A DNA stretch of 64,000 bases from Peptoniphilus sp. GNH (GTDB taxonomy: Bacteria > Bacillota > Clostridia > Tissierellales > Peptoniphilaceae), in the NCBI GenBank assembly GCA_021307325.1, contig CP089931.1:1636979-1700978 (forward strand), given 5' to 3'. The position numbers and the translations under genes were made by a program. Within the stretch, counting starts at the first letter, position 1. Each line of letters begins with the position of its first letter. This document shows, piece after piece, positions 17,423 through 31,208 of this stretch. Below the pieces are notes generated by a model, which ran no database searches, was not told the DNA's origin, and saw only the letters and a list, made by a program, of their open reading frames with translations.

Positions 17423-18310
17423 TTATTTCACAAGTGCTGACCAGTCTGTTAATTCTCCTGTAAAGATTTGTCTTAGATTTTCAATAGTTACATTTTCAGC
17501 TGTATTTTCTTTATTTACAATAACTGCTATACCATCTCTTGCTATTACAGTAAAATCCAGAGCATTTTTTTCCTCATCATTAAGTTCTCTTGATGCCATA
17601 CCAATTTGTGCTGTTCCTTCCATTGCAGCAGTCATGCCAGCAGATGATCCATTAGATTGGATGTTGATTTCCACCTTGGGATTTTTAACCTTATAGGCTT
17701 CGACCAGCTTTTCCATAAGAGGGGTGATTGAAGTTGAGCCTGCAACAGTTAATTTTGCATCATTATCAATTGCTTGGTAAGCAATTTTATTTTTATTCGC
17801 AACATATCCTTGCGCTTCGCAAATCTTTTGACCTTCATCAGACATAATAAAGTTTACAAGGTCTTTTGTTTTTTCATCAACATCTTTCTTGTAAGCGAGG
17901 TTAAAGGGTCTTGCAAGTTTATAAGCATTTGACTTGATGTTTTCAGCAGTAGCCTCAATGCCTTCAACCTTTAAGGCCTTAACATCGTCATTTAATGAGC
18001 CAAGAGAAATGTAGCCAATAGCTGCGGCATCATTTTGTACAGTGGTTAGAACTGCATCAGTAGAAGATTGAACAGCTGCTTCAGCATAAGTCTTATCTGT
18101 TTTAGTATTTCCATCTTTAACAAGGACTCCTGTGAGTTCTGTAAAAGCTGATCTTGTACCTGAGCCTTGTTCTCTTGTAATAACATTGATTGAGGAGCTA
18201 GCCTTGGTTTCTTTAGCTGTAGAATTTTCTTTTTTGTCATCTCCACAAGCCACAAGGCTTGCTCCGAGACATAAAATTAAAGCGACCTTTCCAAAATTTT
18301 TTAACTTCAT
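17423..18310 (-). CDS. pstS: Phosphate-binding lipoprotein PstS
   Basis: 295 residues. A lipoprotein signal ends in LVAC with the lipidated Cys22, and two periplasmic-binding-type lobes follow. TVAGSTSITPLMEKL and the NGSSAGMTAAMEGTAQIGMASREL stretch form the phosphate pocket; GSGTRSAFTEL lies in the first half. The family's usual order of these two halves appears swapped: the N-terminal stretch (TREQGSGTRSAFTELTG) reads like the second half of typical PstS, which may be a circularly permuted arrangement. It captures phosphate outside the cell for PstCAB. It is the first gene of the pst-pho operon. Confidence 0.92.
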   Translation of the reverse strand: MKLKNFGKVALILCLGASLVACGDDKKENSTAKETKASSSINVITREQGSGTRSAFTELTGVLVKDGNTKTDKTYAEAAVQSSTDAVLTTVQNDAAAIGYISLGSLNDDVKALKVEGIEATAENIKSNAYKLARPFNLAYKKDVDEKTKDLVNFIMSDEGQKICEAQGYVANKNKIAYQAIDNDAKLTVAGSTSITPLMEKLVEAYKVKNPKVEINIQSNGSSAGMTAAMEGTAQIGMASRELNDEEKNALDFTVIARDGIAVIVNKENTAENVTIENLRQIFTGELTDWSALVK

Positions 18311-18355
18311 TAATTTTCATCCTTTCAAAATATAATAGAATTTAATTTCAAGGTC

Positions 18356-18409
18356 ATTATAATTTTCATTTGTAAATTGAATATAGATCTTTTGTAAATT
18401 TTGTGTAAA
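18356..18409 (-). promoter_or_regulatory. Phosphate-regulated promoter of pst-pho operon (PhoB/PhoP box)
   Basis: On the minus strand TTTACA occurs three times (18404-18409, 18393-18398, 18371-18376), spaced by 11 and 22 bases, i.e. in helical phase. Nine bases after the last copy comes TATAAT (18356-18361). No normal -35 is present; the boxes occupy its place, as in activated Pho promoters. Confidence 0.75.
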
Positions 18410-18512
18410 CTTTTTTGCTTTTTTATTTAATGAAAAAGATAAAAAAAAGACATATAGAATGAAGACATAGCATAAGTAAAGCTTTAAAATAATAGAATCA
18501 CTTATTTTATTA

Positions 18513-18534
18513 TGTATTTACATGAAAGTGTAAA
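18513..18534. repeat. Inverted repeat between etfA and the pst promoter
   Basis: TATTTACA and TGTAAATA flank a six-base loop. It contains TTTACA in both orientations, like the pst boxes, but no -10 lies at a suitable distance. It may be a chance hairpin or a secondary binding site. Confidence 0.35.
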
Positions 18535-18535
18535 T

Positions 18536-18572
18536 AAAAAACACCACCTTCACAAAAGAGGTGGTGTTTTTA
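18536..18572 (-). terminator. Terminator of the first etfBA operon
   Basis: ACACCACCT (18541-18549) and AGGTGGTGT (18559-18567) form a nine-pair GC-rich stem flanked by A and T runs. It lies just beyond the etfA stop on the minus strand. Confidence 0.9.
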
Positions 18573-18577
18573 AAAAC

Positions 18578-19567
18578 TTACATATTTTTTAATTTTTCAG
18601 TGAGTTTTGGAACAAATTCAAAAAGGTCTGCGACCACATTGTAGTGGGCGACATCAAATATGGCTGCGTCTTTGTCATTATTTACTGCGATTATTACATC
18701 TACATCTTTTAGACCTGCTGTGTGCTGCCTTGCTCCAGATATGCCAAGGGCAAAGTAGAGTTTAGATTTTAGTTTTTTGCCAGTTACACCAACTTGCATT
18801 TGGCTCGGCTCCCAACCCTTATCAATAATTGGCTTTGAAAATCCAACAGATGCGCCCAATTCTTTTGCCAAGGCCTGACCGATTTTGAAGTTTTCCGGGT
18901 CTTTTAGTCCCATACCCATGCCTATAACTTTTTTGGCTTGGCTCAAATCTTTTTCTCTCGGGATCTTCTTTTCTACATGTTCTATGATACTGTATCCAGA
19001 AGCTGGACCTTCATAAGAAATTTGTTCTTCAAAGATTTCAGTCTTAGGATTTTCTATTAATCTCTTTTTAAAGACACCAAGGCCTATTGTGCCAACTTGC
19101 GGCAGGGTGGATATTCTTATTGTTGAAATCAATTTGCCGTCAAAAGTAGGTCTTACCCAGTCTATAGTCTTGGAATCTTTTGCGCTTTTAACATCTATGC
19201 AGTCGGCTACAAGTCCTAGGCTTCTTCTAGCAGATATTCTGCCGCCGAGATCTCTTCCATTTGCTGTTGCCGGGATAAATACTGCTAGGGGAGCGTATTT
19301 TTCTATCATCGTATCAAGCACATTAGTAAAGGGTAGAGTCTTGTAGTGGTCATATTCTTCTCCTTTTACAAGACACACCTTATCTGCGCCATAAGATAAA
19401 GCTTCTTTTGCAAGTTCTTCTGTATTTTCATTTGCAATTACAAGGGCAACGACTTCTTCTTTCATTTCTTTACCAAGAGATCTTGCCATTGATATGATTT
19501 CGGCACTTACATCTAATAGTTTTCCTTTTTCAGATAAGGCAAGAACCCATAAATTTTTATTTTCCAT
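18578..19567 (-). CDS. etfA: Electron transfer flavoprotein alpha subunit (stand-alone pair)
   Basis: 329 residues. The C-terminal FAD domain has LGISGARQHTAGLKDVDVIIAVNNDKDAAIF and the closing DLFEFVPKLTEKL; usual Etf alpha has AIQH where this has ARQH. It has no N-terminal ferredoxin domain. With the beta subunit encoded just upstream it carries electrons between an unidentified flavin dehydrogenase and another carrier. It differs clearly in sequence from the second EtfA at 55098-56105, so the two pairs are probably not redundant. Confidence 0.93.
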   Translation of the reverse strand: MENKNLWVLALSEKGKLLDVSAEIISMARSLGKEMKEEVVALVIANENTEELAKEALSYGADKVCLVKGEEYDHYKTLPFTNVLDTMIEKYAPLAVFIPATANGRDLGGRISARRSLGLVADCIDVKSAKDSKTIDWVRPTFDGKLISTIRISTLPQVGTIGLGVFKKRLIENPKTEIFEEQISYEGPASGYSIIEHVEKKIPREKDLSQAKKVIGMGMGLKDPENFKIGQALAKELGASVGFSKPIIDKGWEPSQMQVGVTGKKLKSKLYFALGISGARQHTAGLKDVDVIIAVNNDKDAAIFDVAHYNVVADLFEFVPKLTEKLKNM

Positions 19568-19576
19568 TATTGCCTC

Positions 19577-20371
19577 CTACTTAATAAGTTCATGATTTGC
19601 AAGGATTTCGATTACCTTGTCTACTTGTTCGTCTACGCTTCCTTCGACAAATTGACCCTTTTCAACTTCTTCTGGTGGATAAATTTCAGAAACGACAGTT
19701 GCAGAGCCTTTCATCCCAATTCTATTTTCATCGCAATCTAAATCCTTGGCAGTCAAAATTTTAATTTCTTCTTTTTTTAACTGAATCAATTTTTTTCTGG
19801 AAGGAGAATTTACAAAGTTGGAATCTCTAATTATTGAGAAAAGAGCGGGAAGTTGGACGTAGGCCTTTTCTTCCATAAATTCCAAATCTCTTGTAACACT
19901 TACGCTTCTATTTTCTTCATTGATTTCTAAACTTTTTACATAGGTGGCTTGGTTGATTCCCAAAAGTTCAGCCAATTCAGGACCTACCTGTCCAGTGTCT
20001 CCATCGATTGAATTTGTGCCTGTAAAGACCAAATCAAAATCTCCGAGTTTCTTTGCCGCTTGACTAAGTACATATGATGTTGCAAGGGTATCGCTTCCTA
20101 TAAAGGCTTGGTCGCAAATCACATAGCCATCATCGGCTCCTATTGCAAGACATTCTTTTATAGCTTCGTCAGCTTGGGGTGGACCCATGCTTATAACTGT
20201 TACCTTTCCTTCTGTGACACGTTTGATTTCAAGAGCAGCTTGGAGAGCGTTTAAATCACTAGGATTTACTATACTTTTTACTCCGTCCCTTTTGAGGTTG
20301 TTGGTTTCTCTATCAATTTCTACTTGTGAAACATCTGGAACTTGTTTTACGCAAACTAAAATGTTCATCAA
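19577..20371 (-). CDS. etfB: Electron transfer flavoprotein beta subunit (stand-alone pair)
   Basis: 264 residues with VCVKQVPDVSQVEID at the start, VISMGPPQADEAIKECLAIGADDGYV, and FTGTNSIDGDTGQVGPELAEL at the nucleotide site. The second beta subunit in this window reads LCGKQAIDGDTAQVGPEIAEQ at that position. It precedes etfA by nine bases; no dehydrogenase gene is adjacent. Confidence 0.94.
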   Translation of the reverse strand: MMNILVCVKQVPDVSQVEIDRETNNLKRDGVKSIVNPSDLNALQAALEIKRVTEGKVTVISMGPPQADEAIKECLAIGADDGYVICDQAFIGSDTLATSYVLSQAAKKLGDFDLVFTGTNSIDGDTGQVGPELAELLGINQATYVKSLEINEENRSVSVTRDLEFMEEKAYVQLPALFSIIRDSNFVNSPSRKKLIQLKKEEIKILTAKDLDCDENRIGMKGSATVVSEIYPPEEVEKGQFVEGSVDEQVDKVIEILANHELIK

Positions 20372-20572
20372 ATACCTCCAAAATAATAAATATTTTATTT
20401 CCCAAATAATAAAAAATAAAATTGCAATCGTCAGATTGTCTTCACGTTTTTCTTTATACCCTAAAATTATATTAATTATCTATATTTTAATTCTAAGCCT
20501 TTAAAATATATATTTTTGGGGCTTTAAAGTCTAAGAAATCACCGCAAGTTAAAACTGATATACCAAGACTTG

Positions 20573-20581
20573 TGATATAAT
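20573..20581 (+). promoter_or_regulatory. Extended -10 promoter of the SLH-tcdA operon
   Basis: TGATATAAT is an extended -10 with a perfect hexamer, 35 bases before the SLH gene start; the -35 is weak. Confidence 0.5.
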
Positions 20582-20615
20582 AAACTCTAAATGAAGAAAA
20601 ATTTTTGGAGGAATT

Positions 20616-21605
20616 ATGGACTTTAATATAAGCAAAAAATTAAAAAAGATATTAACTCTTTCTTTCTGCGGATTTTTATTTTTAAATATCCTGCCTAAGA
20701 AGGTTGAGGCAAAAACTTTTGAAGATGTAGAAACTGAAGGTGGCTTTGGCTGGGTTTATAAGGACGTGGATTATTTGTCAAATCTCAATATAATTGATGG
20801 TTATCCTGACGGGACTTTTAAGCCAAAGAAGCCTGTTTCTTTTTTGGAAGTTGCTCAAATTCTTTACAAGAGCTTAAATCCTAGTGAAAAAGAAAAAGAA
20901 GCTAGCCTACAAAAATATGGACCCGTCTGTGAAAATTTGGGAGTGCCTTCGTGGGCAAGACCTGCAGTTTCTTTTATATTGGCAAGAGGTGGTTTTACTG
21001 AAAAAACTTTAAACAATGCCAAAAGCCTTGGCATGTTAAAGGACAAAAATCCAACCTACCCAGATAGAAACTCCGTAAGCGTATATATAGCTAGAAGTCT
21101 CGGATTTAATAATGAAGGAGATTTGGCTCTATTAAAACACAAGGATGTAGCCAATATACCCGACTCTGTAAAGGGATATCTAGCCAATTTAATAAGAGAA
21201 AATATATTTGCTCCGACTGGTTCTGATGGATTTTTTAATGGTAGCAAGTTTATAAGAAGAGCCGAGATGGCAAGTGCTACTAGCAAAATTTTATTTTACA
21301 TCCAAAATGAGGTAAAGCAAGAAGAAGCTGAGGCCAACAAAGAGGATTTTGAAATCCAATGTGAAGTTTTGAGTGCTAAGTTGGATGAAAATTCTCACAT
21401 TTATGATATGCAAGTAAAGATAAAAAAATCCAACAACATATCTTTGCCTGAAGGCAGTATCCAAGACTTTAAGTATTTTGAAAAGAGTTTTTATGATTTA
21501 GGATATAGCTTTAACTTAAACGAAGTATATAGCTTTAGAGGAAAGCTCATTGATGGCAAACTTGTCGACATGAGTATGGTAAATATAAATGGATCCGCTA
21601 ATTAG
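20616..21605 (+). CDS. Secreted S-layer homology (SLH) domain protein
   Basis: 329 residues. A signal peptide (about residues 9-31, ending near VEA) precedes three SLH repeats: FEDVETEGGFGWVYKDVDY with IIDGYPDGTFKPKKPVS (about 36-90), a degenerate second (about 110-160) and a third (about 170-225, KDVANIPDSVKGYLANL). About 90 residues of unknown fold follow. SLH repeats hold proteins to pyruvylated wall polymers. The gene ends inside the start of tcdA (17 bp overlap), an odd partner for a surface protein. Its exact role is unknown. Confidence 0.88.
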   Translation: MDFNISKKLKKILTLSFCGFLFLNILPKKVEAKTFEDVETEGGFGWVYKDVDYLSNLNIIDGYPDGTFKPKKPVSFLEVAQILYKSLNPSEKEKEASLQKYGPVCENLGVPSWARPAVSFILARGGFTEKTLNNAKSLGMLKDKNPTYPDRNSVSVYIARSLGFNNEGDLALLKHKDVANIPDSVKGYLANLIRENIFAPTGSDGFFNGSKFIRRAEMASATSKILFYIQNEVKQEEAEANKEDFEIQCEVLSAKLDENSHIYDMQVKIKKSNNISLPEGSIQDFKYFEKSFYDLGYSFNLNEVYSFRGKLIDGKLVDMSMVNINGSAN

Positions 21606-22283
21606 ATCTAAAATGGTTGTGGGCGAGGAAAAAATATCAGCCTTAAGCTCCAAGGCAGTCATTGTTTTTGGACTTGGAGGAGTGGGCGGACCCGTCTGCG
21701 AGGCCCTTATAAGGTCTGGACTTGGAAGGATATGCCTTGTTGATGGAGATGTTGTTGATTATTCAAATCTCAACAGGCAGATAATAGCAACTCTTGATGC
21801 AATTGGAAGACCCAAGGTCCAAGTCATGCAAGAGAGATTGCAAAAGATAAATTCAAAGGCTCAGATAAAAGCGATTGAAAAGTTTTACAATAAGGACACG
21901 GCTGATGATTTTGATTTGAAATCTTATGATTACATCGTGGATTGTATAGACATGATAAGCTCCAAGTTGCTTTTGGCTGAAAATGCAAAAAAGGCTTGCA
22001 AGAAGATAATATCTTCTATGGGAACAGGCAACAAACTCGATCCCAGTCTTTTTGAGGTGGCTGATATAAAAGACACCAGTATTTGCCCCCTAGCTCGTGT
22101 GATGAGAAGAGAGCTTAAAAAGAGAAATATAGAAAATTTGAAAGTGGTTTATTCTAAGGAAGCTCCAAGAAAGCCTTTAATAGAGTTAGATGACAAGTCG
22201 ACACCGGGATCTATGTCTTTTGTTCCGCCGGTGGCAGGCTATATTCTTGCAGGAGAAGTCCTTAAAGATTTGATGGAGATAAG

Positions 22284-22287
<4 letters not shown>
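21589..22287 (+). CDS. tcdA: tRNA threonylcarbamoyladenosine dehydratase TcdA
   Basis: 232 residues of the ThiF/E1-like family. The nucleotide loop is FGLGGVGGPVCEALIRSG, then DGDVVDYSNLNRQ. The family-specific DTSICPLARVMRRELKKR contains the conserved cysteine region. It cyclises t6A37 in tRNAs using ATP. It overlaps the SLH gene and pcrA (4 bp). Confidence 0.92.
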
Positions 22288-26735
<4,448 letters not shown>

Positions 26736-26737
26736 GT

Positions 26738-28183
26738 ATGGATTTATTAAATTTAGATGCAAAAGAAATAAGAAAAAAGCTTATAGATGGTGAAATCAAA
26801 GCTAAAGACCTGCTACTAGCTTATATTAAAAGAGCAAAAGAAAACAAATACAACTCTTTCATAAGCCTTTGCCAAGATGAAGCCATAAAAAAAGCTGATG
26901 AAATCGACAAGAAAATTTCAGAAGGAAAAGAAATTGGAAGCTTGGCTGGACTTGTGATATCTATAAAAGACAACATAGCCTTAAAAGGAGTAAGACAGAC
27001 TTGCGCCTCGAAAATGTTGGAAAATTATATCGCACCCTATGATGCTACTCTTATAGAAAAAATAAAAGCTGAAGATGGAATAATTATAGGAAAAGTAAAC
27101 ATGGACGAATTTGCCATGGGAGCATCTACAAAGACGTCATATTTTGGCCCCAGCAAAAATCCTCTAAATCCAGATTTGAGTCCGGGTGGTTCTTCGGGTG
27201 GGTCTGCATCATCTGTGGCAGCAAAAGAAGCTATACTTTCTGTCGGCACAGACACTGGAGGATCTGTTAGACAACCTTCAAGCTTTTGTGGTCTTGTAGG
27301 CTACAAGCCAACCTATGCCAGCATATCCAGATATGGAGTCACTTCAATGGCAAATACTTTTGATTCGCCAGGAGTGATAGGAAGAAATGTAGAAGATGTT
27401 CTCTTACTTTCTAAAGTCCTTGTCGATAAGGATCCAAGGGATGCTTCTTCAATCGGAAATAGCAAAATTAAAAACTTGAATTTAGATGAAGAAGAATCTT
27501 TGAAGATGTTACAAGGTTTAAAAATTGCCATGCCAGATATCCTAAAGCACGCCCAGTTAAATAAAAGAGTCGAGGAAGATTTTCAAAAGGTTCTCGAAAT
27601 TTTAAAGAGCAAGGGCGCTCAAGTTGAATATGTTTCCATGCCGAGTTTGGACTATGGGATAGAAACTTATCACATCTTGGTAAATGGAGAGATTTCTTCT
27701 AATCTGGCTCGCTTTGACGGCTTGAGATATGGACATCGCACTAAGGATTATGATGACATAAATGCCATGTATATAAAGAGCAGATCCGAAGGATTTGGAG
27801 ACGAAGTCAAAAGAAGAATAATGATAGGTACCCATATTATGTCTTTGGAGTTTGCAAAAGACTACTATGAAAAAGCGCAAAAAGTCAGAACACTTATAAT
27901 AAAAGACTTTGAAAGGGCCTTCGAAAAATTCGACCTCGTAATGTGTCCTACAAGCCCAGTTTTACCATTTAGACTTGACTATGACATGAGTGCTGTGGAA
28001 ATGTATCTTCAAGATTTATTTACGGTGTCTGCAAACTTGGCAGGCATACCAGGCATTTCACTTCCCATGCCTTTAGGAAGCGATGGATTATCTGTCGGCA
28101 TTTCGCTTATGTCAAGAGCTTTTTGCGATGACGACTTGCTAAAAGCCGCATTTGGTCTTGAAAGGAGTATAAATGAAATATAA
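26738..28183 (+). CDS. gatA: Asp/Glu-tRNA amidotransferase subunit GatA
   Basis: 481 residues of the amidase signature family. The Ser-cisSer-Lys triad comes from VISIKDN (Lys), GGSSGGSAS (cis-Ser) and GTDTGGSVRQP (Ser nucleophile). It releases ammonia from glutamine for GatB. The ATG at 26738 lies five bases after GGAG; a GTG at 26732 is the alternative. Confidence 0.96.
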   Translation: MDLLNLDAKEIRKKLIDGEIKAKDLLLAYIKRAKENKYNSFISLCQDEAIKKADEIDKKISEGKEIGSLAGLVISIKDNIALKGVRQTCASKMLENYIAPYDATLIEKIKAEDGIIIGKVNMDEFAMGASTKTSYFGPSKNPLNPDLSPGGSSGGSASSVAAKEAILSVGTDTGGSVRQPSSFCGLVGYKPTYASISRYGVTSMANTFDSPGVIGRNVEDVLLLSKVLVDKDPRDASSIGNSKIKNLNLDEEESLKMLQGLKIAMPDILKHAQLNKRVEEDFQKVLEILKSKGAQVEYVSMPSLDYGIETYHILVNGEISSNLARFDGLRYGHRTKDYDDINAMYIKSRSEGFGDEVKRRIMIGTHIMSLEFAKDYYEKAQKVRTLIIKDFERAFEKFDLVMCPTSPVLPFRLDYDMSAVEMYLQDLFTVSANLAGIPGISLPMPLGSDGLSVGISLMSRAFCDDDLLKAAFGLERSINEI

Positions 28184-29606
28184 ATCAATTATAGGATTAG
28201 AAATTCACGTGGAACTTGCCACAGAAACAAAGGCATTTTGCTCCTGCAAGAATGAATTTGGAGCAGAGCCAAACACAAGGACTTGTCCAGTTTGTCTTGC
28301 CTTGCCAGGAGCCATGCCAGTTTTGAATAAAAAGGTCTTGGAGTATTCAGTTATGGCAGGTCTTGCCTTTTCATCAAAAATAAATAATATCTCAAGATTT
28401 ATGAGAAAAAATTACTTTTACCCCGACCTCACCAAGGGCTTTCAAATAAGTCAAACGGATAAGGCCATATGCAAGGGAGGTCATATAAGTATAGATACTG
28501 ATGATGGTCCCAAGGACATAAGACTAATTCAAGTTCAAATGGAAGAAGATACTGGCAAGTCCATGCACATGGATGAGGACACTCTTTTAAATTACAATAG
28601 AGCTGGAGTGCCTCTTATAGAAATAGTCACAGAGCCTGATTTGTCATCTGGAAAAGAGGCTAGAGCTTTTCTAGAAAAACTCAAGGCCACTTTAAAATAT
28701 CTGGGGATATCTGACTGCAGAATGGAAGAAGGCTCTCTGAGGTGTGATGTCAATGTAAACGTAAAAGACTTAGAGACTGGAGAAAGAACTGCCATCACAG
28801 AAGTGAAGAATCTAAACTCTTTTAGGGGAGTGGAAAAGGCGATTGACTATGAAATAAATAGGCAAATAGACCTTTTAAAGAATAATAAAAAAGAACTTAG
28901 GACAACAAGGCGTTGGGATGATCAAAAAGAAGAGACTCTTATCATGAGAATAAAATACACGGAATCAGATTATAGATTTGCACCAGAAGGCGACTTGCCA
29001 CCTGTCATGATAAGTAATTCTGAAATAGAAGCAATAAAAAACAAAATGCCGGAGCTACCTTGGGAAAAGAAAATCAGGTTTAAAAACACCTATGGACTTT
29101 CAGACTATGATGCTTCAGTCTTGACATCGACTAAGGATTTTGCAGATTATTTCGAAGACCTTGCCAAGAATTTTAAGGATTATAATTTGCTTAGCAATTG
29201 GCTCTTGGGAGAAGTCCTAAGAAGGGCAGAAAAGGACGAAGATCAAAACCCAATTTTGGATTTCAAATTCGAAAAAGAAGCCCTTTTGAATCTTTTAAAG
29301 ATGATATCCGATAAAAAGATAAGCATAGGAACAGGCAAGAATGTCTTTAGAAAAATGTTTGAAGAAGGCAAGGACCCTATAGCAATAGTTGAAGAAGAAG
29401 GACTAATTCAAGTTTCAGATCAAGATGAAATAGAAAAAATTGTAGATCAAGTCTTGGCAGAAAATCCATCCAGCATAGAAGACTTTAAAAATGGCAAGAC
29501 TAGGGTTTTGGGATTTTTAGTGGGGCTTGTTATGAAGAGTTCAAAGGGCAAGGCCAACCCGCAAATCGCAAATGAACTTATAACAGAAAAACTCAAAAAT
29601 TTTTAA
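28173..29606 (+). CDS. gatB: Asp/Glu-tRNA amidotransferase subunit GatB
   Basis: 477 residues. It has GLEIHVELATETKAFC and CPVCLALPGAMPVLN with the zinc-binding cysteines, YPDLTKGFQISQ, EEGSLRCDVNV, the KNLNSFRG loop and the C-terminal YqeY-like tail. It amidates Glu-tRNA(Gln) and Asp-tRNA(Asn), implying that this organism may lack glutaminyl- or asparaginyl-tRNA synthetase. It overlaps gatA by 11 bp and closes the operon. Confidence 0.97.
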   Translation: MKYKSIIGLEIHVELATETKAFCSCKNEFGAEPNTRTCPVCLALPGAMPVLNKKVLEYSVMAGLAFSSKINNISRFMRKNYFYPDLTKGFQISQTDKAICKGGHISIDTDDGPKDIRLIQVQMEEDTGKSMHMDEDTLLNYNRAGVPLIEIVTEPDLSSGKEARAFLEKLKATLKYLGISDCRMEEGSLRCDVNVNVKDLETGERTAITEVKNLNSFRGVEKAIDYEINRQIDLLKNNKKELRTTRRWDDQKEETLIMRIKYTESDYRFAPEGDLPPVMISNSEIEAIKNKMPELPWEKKIRFKNTYGLSDYDASVLTSTKDFADYFEDLAKNFKDYNLLSNWLLGEVLRRAEKDEDQNPILDFKFEKEALLNLLKMISDKKISIGTGKNVFRKMFEEGKDPIAIVEEEGLIQVSDQDEIEKIVDQVLAENPSSIEDFKNGKTRVLGFLVGLVMKSSKGKANPQIANELITEKLKNF

Positions 29607-29607
29607 A

Positions 29608-29637
29608 TAAAAAGGATCACTTTTGATCCTTTTTTTA
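29608..29637 (+). terminator. Terminator of pcrA-ligA-gatCAB
   Basis: AAAAAGGATC and GATCCTTTTT pair over a short ACTTTT loop, with more T following. Confidence 0.88.
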
Positions 29638-29638
29638 A

Positions 29639-29667
29639 TTGCATAATGAAAATCTATTAAATATAAT
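29639..29667 (+). promoter_or_regulatory. Promoter of gdhA
   Basis: TTGCAT (29639-29644) and TATAAT (29662-29667) are separated by exactly 17 bases and sit 20 bases before the start. Confidence 0.75.
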
Positions 29668-29686
29668 AAAAAAAAGGAGGAATAAA

Positions 29687-31021
29687 ATGGGATATATAGA
29701 AGAAATAATAGATAAAGTAGAAAAATCAGCTCCCCAAGAAAAAGAATTTCACCAAGCTGTAAGAGAAGTCTTGGGTTCCTTAAGAGGAGTCATAGAAGAA
29801 AATGAAGAAGAGTACAGAAAGCAAGCTCTTTTAGAAAGACTTGTGACACCAGAAAGAGTTATCATGTTTAGGGTGCCCTGGCTAGATCGCAACCAAAAGG
29901 TTCATGTGAATACAGGTTACAGAGTGCAATTTAGTTCAGCCATAGGACCTTACAAGGGGGGACTTAGATTTCACCCTTCTGTAAATCTTTCAATAATAAA
30001 ATTTTTGGCATTTGAACAAACTTTTAAAAACTCTCTAACTGGCATAGCCATGGGGGGAGGCAAGGGTGGCTCAGACTTCGATCCCAAGGGTAAAAATGAC
30101 TTTGAAATTATGAATTTCTGTCAAAGTTTTGTAAATGAATTATATAGACACATAGGAAATAGATTGGATGTGCCAGCAGGAGATATAGGAGTAGGAGCTA
30201 GAGAAGTCGGTTATATGTTCGGCCAATACAAAAAACTTGCCAACTCTTATGAAGGAGTTTTCACTGGCAAGGGACTTAGCTATGGAGGCTCTCTAGCTAG
30301 AAAAGAAGCAACTGGCTATGGACTTTTGTATTTTGTAGAAAGACTTTTAAAGCATTATAAGGACGACTTGAAAGGCAAAAGAGTGGTAGTCAGTGGAGCT
30401 GGCAATGTTGCGATTTATGCAATTGAAAAAGCCCAGGAGCTAGGAGCAAAAGTCTTGACAGCATCTGACTCTAATGGTTTCATATATGATGAAGAAGGGA
30501 TAGATCTTGACATCCTAAAGGATATCAAAGAAGTGAAAAAGGGAAGAGTAAAGGACTATCTTAAATACAGACCTAAAGCTCACTACTATGAAAACGAAAA
30601 AATATATAAGGTAAAGGCTGATATAGCCTTGCCATGTGCAACTCAAAACGAAATAGACTTAAATGATGCCAAAACTATAGTGGCAAATGGCTACAAGATG
30701 GTTTGCGAAGGCTCAAATATGTCAACAGAACTTGATGCCATAGAATATTTGCAAAAATCCGGTATAATATTTGGACCTGCCAAGGCTTGCAATGCTGGTG
30801 GAGTTGCCACATCAGGTTTGGAAATGAGTCAAAATTATGCTGGCATTTCTTGGAGCTTTGAAGAAGTGGATAAAAAGCTAAAAGATATAATGGTAAGGAT
30901 TTGTGAAACTTGTCTAAAAGCAGCCAAGGACAATGGACAAGAAGGGAACCTTGTGGTTGGTGCCAACATAGCAGGATTTTCAAAAGTTGCAGAAGCGATG
31001 CAGGCTCAAGGAATTTGCTAA
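29687..31021 (+). CDS. gdhA: Glutamate dehydrogenase
   Basis: 444 residues, the small hexameric type. The active-site lysine lies in GIAMGGGKGGSDFDPKG, with RFHPSVNLS and DVPAGDIGVGAREVGYMFG, and the nucleotide fold VVSGAGNVAIYA. It interconverts glutamate and 2-oxoglutarate plus ammonia; in amino-acid-fermenting anaerobes it often runs in the degradative direction. It has its own promoter and a start after AAGGAGG at 29687; the frame opens earlier (29639), within the promoter itself. Cofactor preference is not certain from the sequence. Confidence 0.96.
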   Translation: MGYIEEIIDKVEKSAPQEKEFHQAVREVLGSLRGVIEENEEEYRKQALLERLVTPERVIMFRVPWLDRNQKVHVNTGYRVQFSSAIGPYKGGLRFHPSVNLSIIKFLAFEQTFKNSLTGIAMGGGKGGSDFDPKGKNDFEIMNFCQSFVNELYRHIGNRLDVPAGDIGVGAREVGYMFGQYKKLANSYEGVFTGKGLSYGGSLARKEATGYGLLYFVERLLKHYKDDLKGKRVVVSGAGNVAIYAIEKAQELGAKVLTASDSNGFIYDEEGIDLDILKDIKEVKKGRVKDYLKYRPKAHYYENEKIYKVKADIALPCATQNEIDLNDAKTIVANGYKMVCEGSNMSTELDAIEYLQKSGIIFGPAKACNAGGVATSGLEMSQNYAGISWSFEEVDKKLKDIMVRICETCLKAAKDNGQEGNLVVGANIAGFSKVAEAMQAQGIC

Positions 31022-31100
31022 AAAATTTTTCAAATAAATATAATTAATAAAAATAAATTGCAAAAATAAGCTGTTAAAATCTCTTTATGAGAAGATGAAA

Positions 31101-31133
31101 AATGTATAAGGACCTAAGCCTTATACATTTTTT
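31101..31133 (+). terminator. Terminator of gdhA
   Basis: AATGTATAAGG (31101-31111) and CCTTATACATT (31119-31129) form an 11-pair stem followed by six T. Confidence 0.88.
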
Positions 31134-31208
31134 ATTTGGAAAAATTAAAAATTCTTGCAAGAAAATTCAAATAGGAAAAATCAAAAAATTAAAAGAACAT
31201 AGGCAAAT

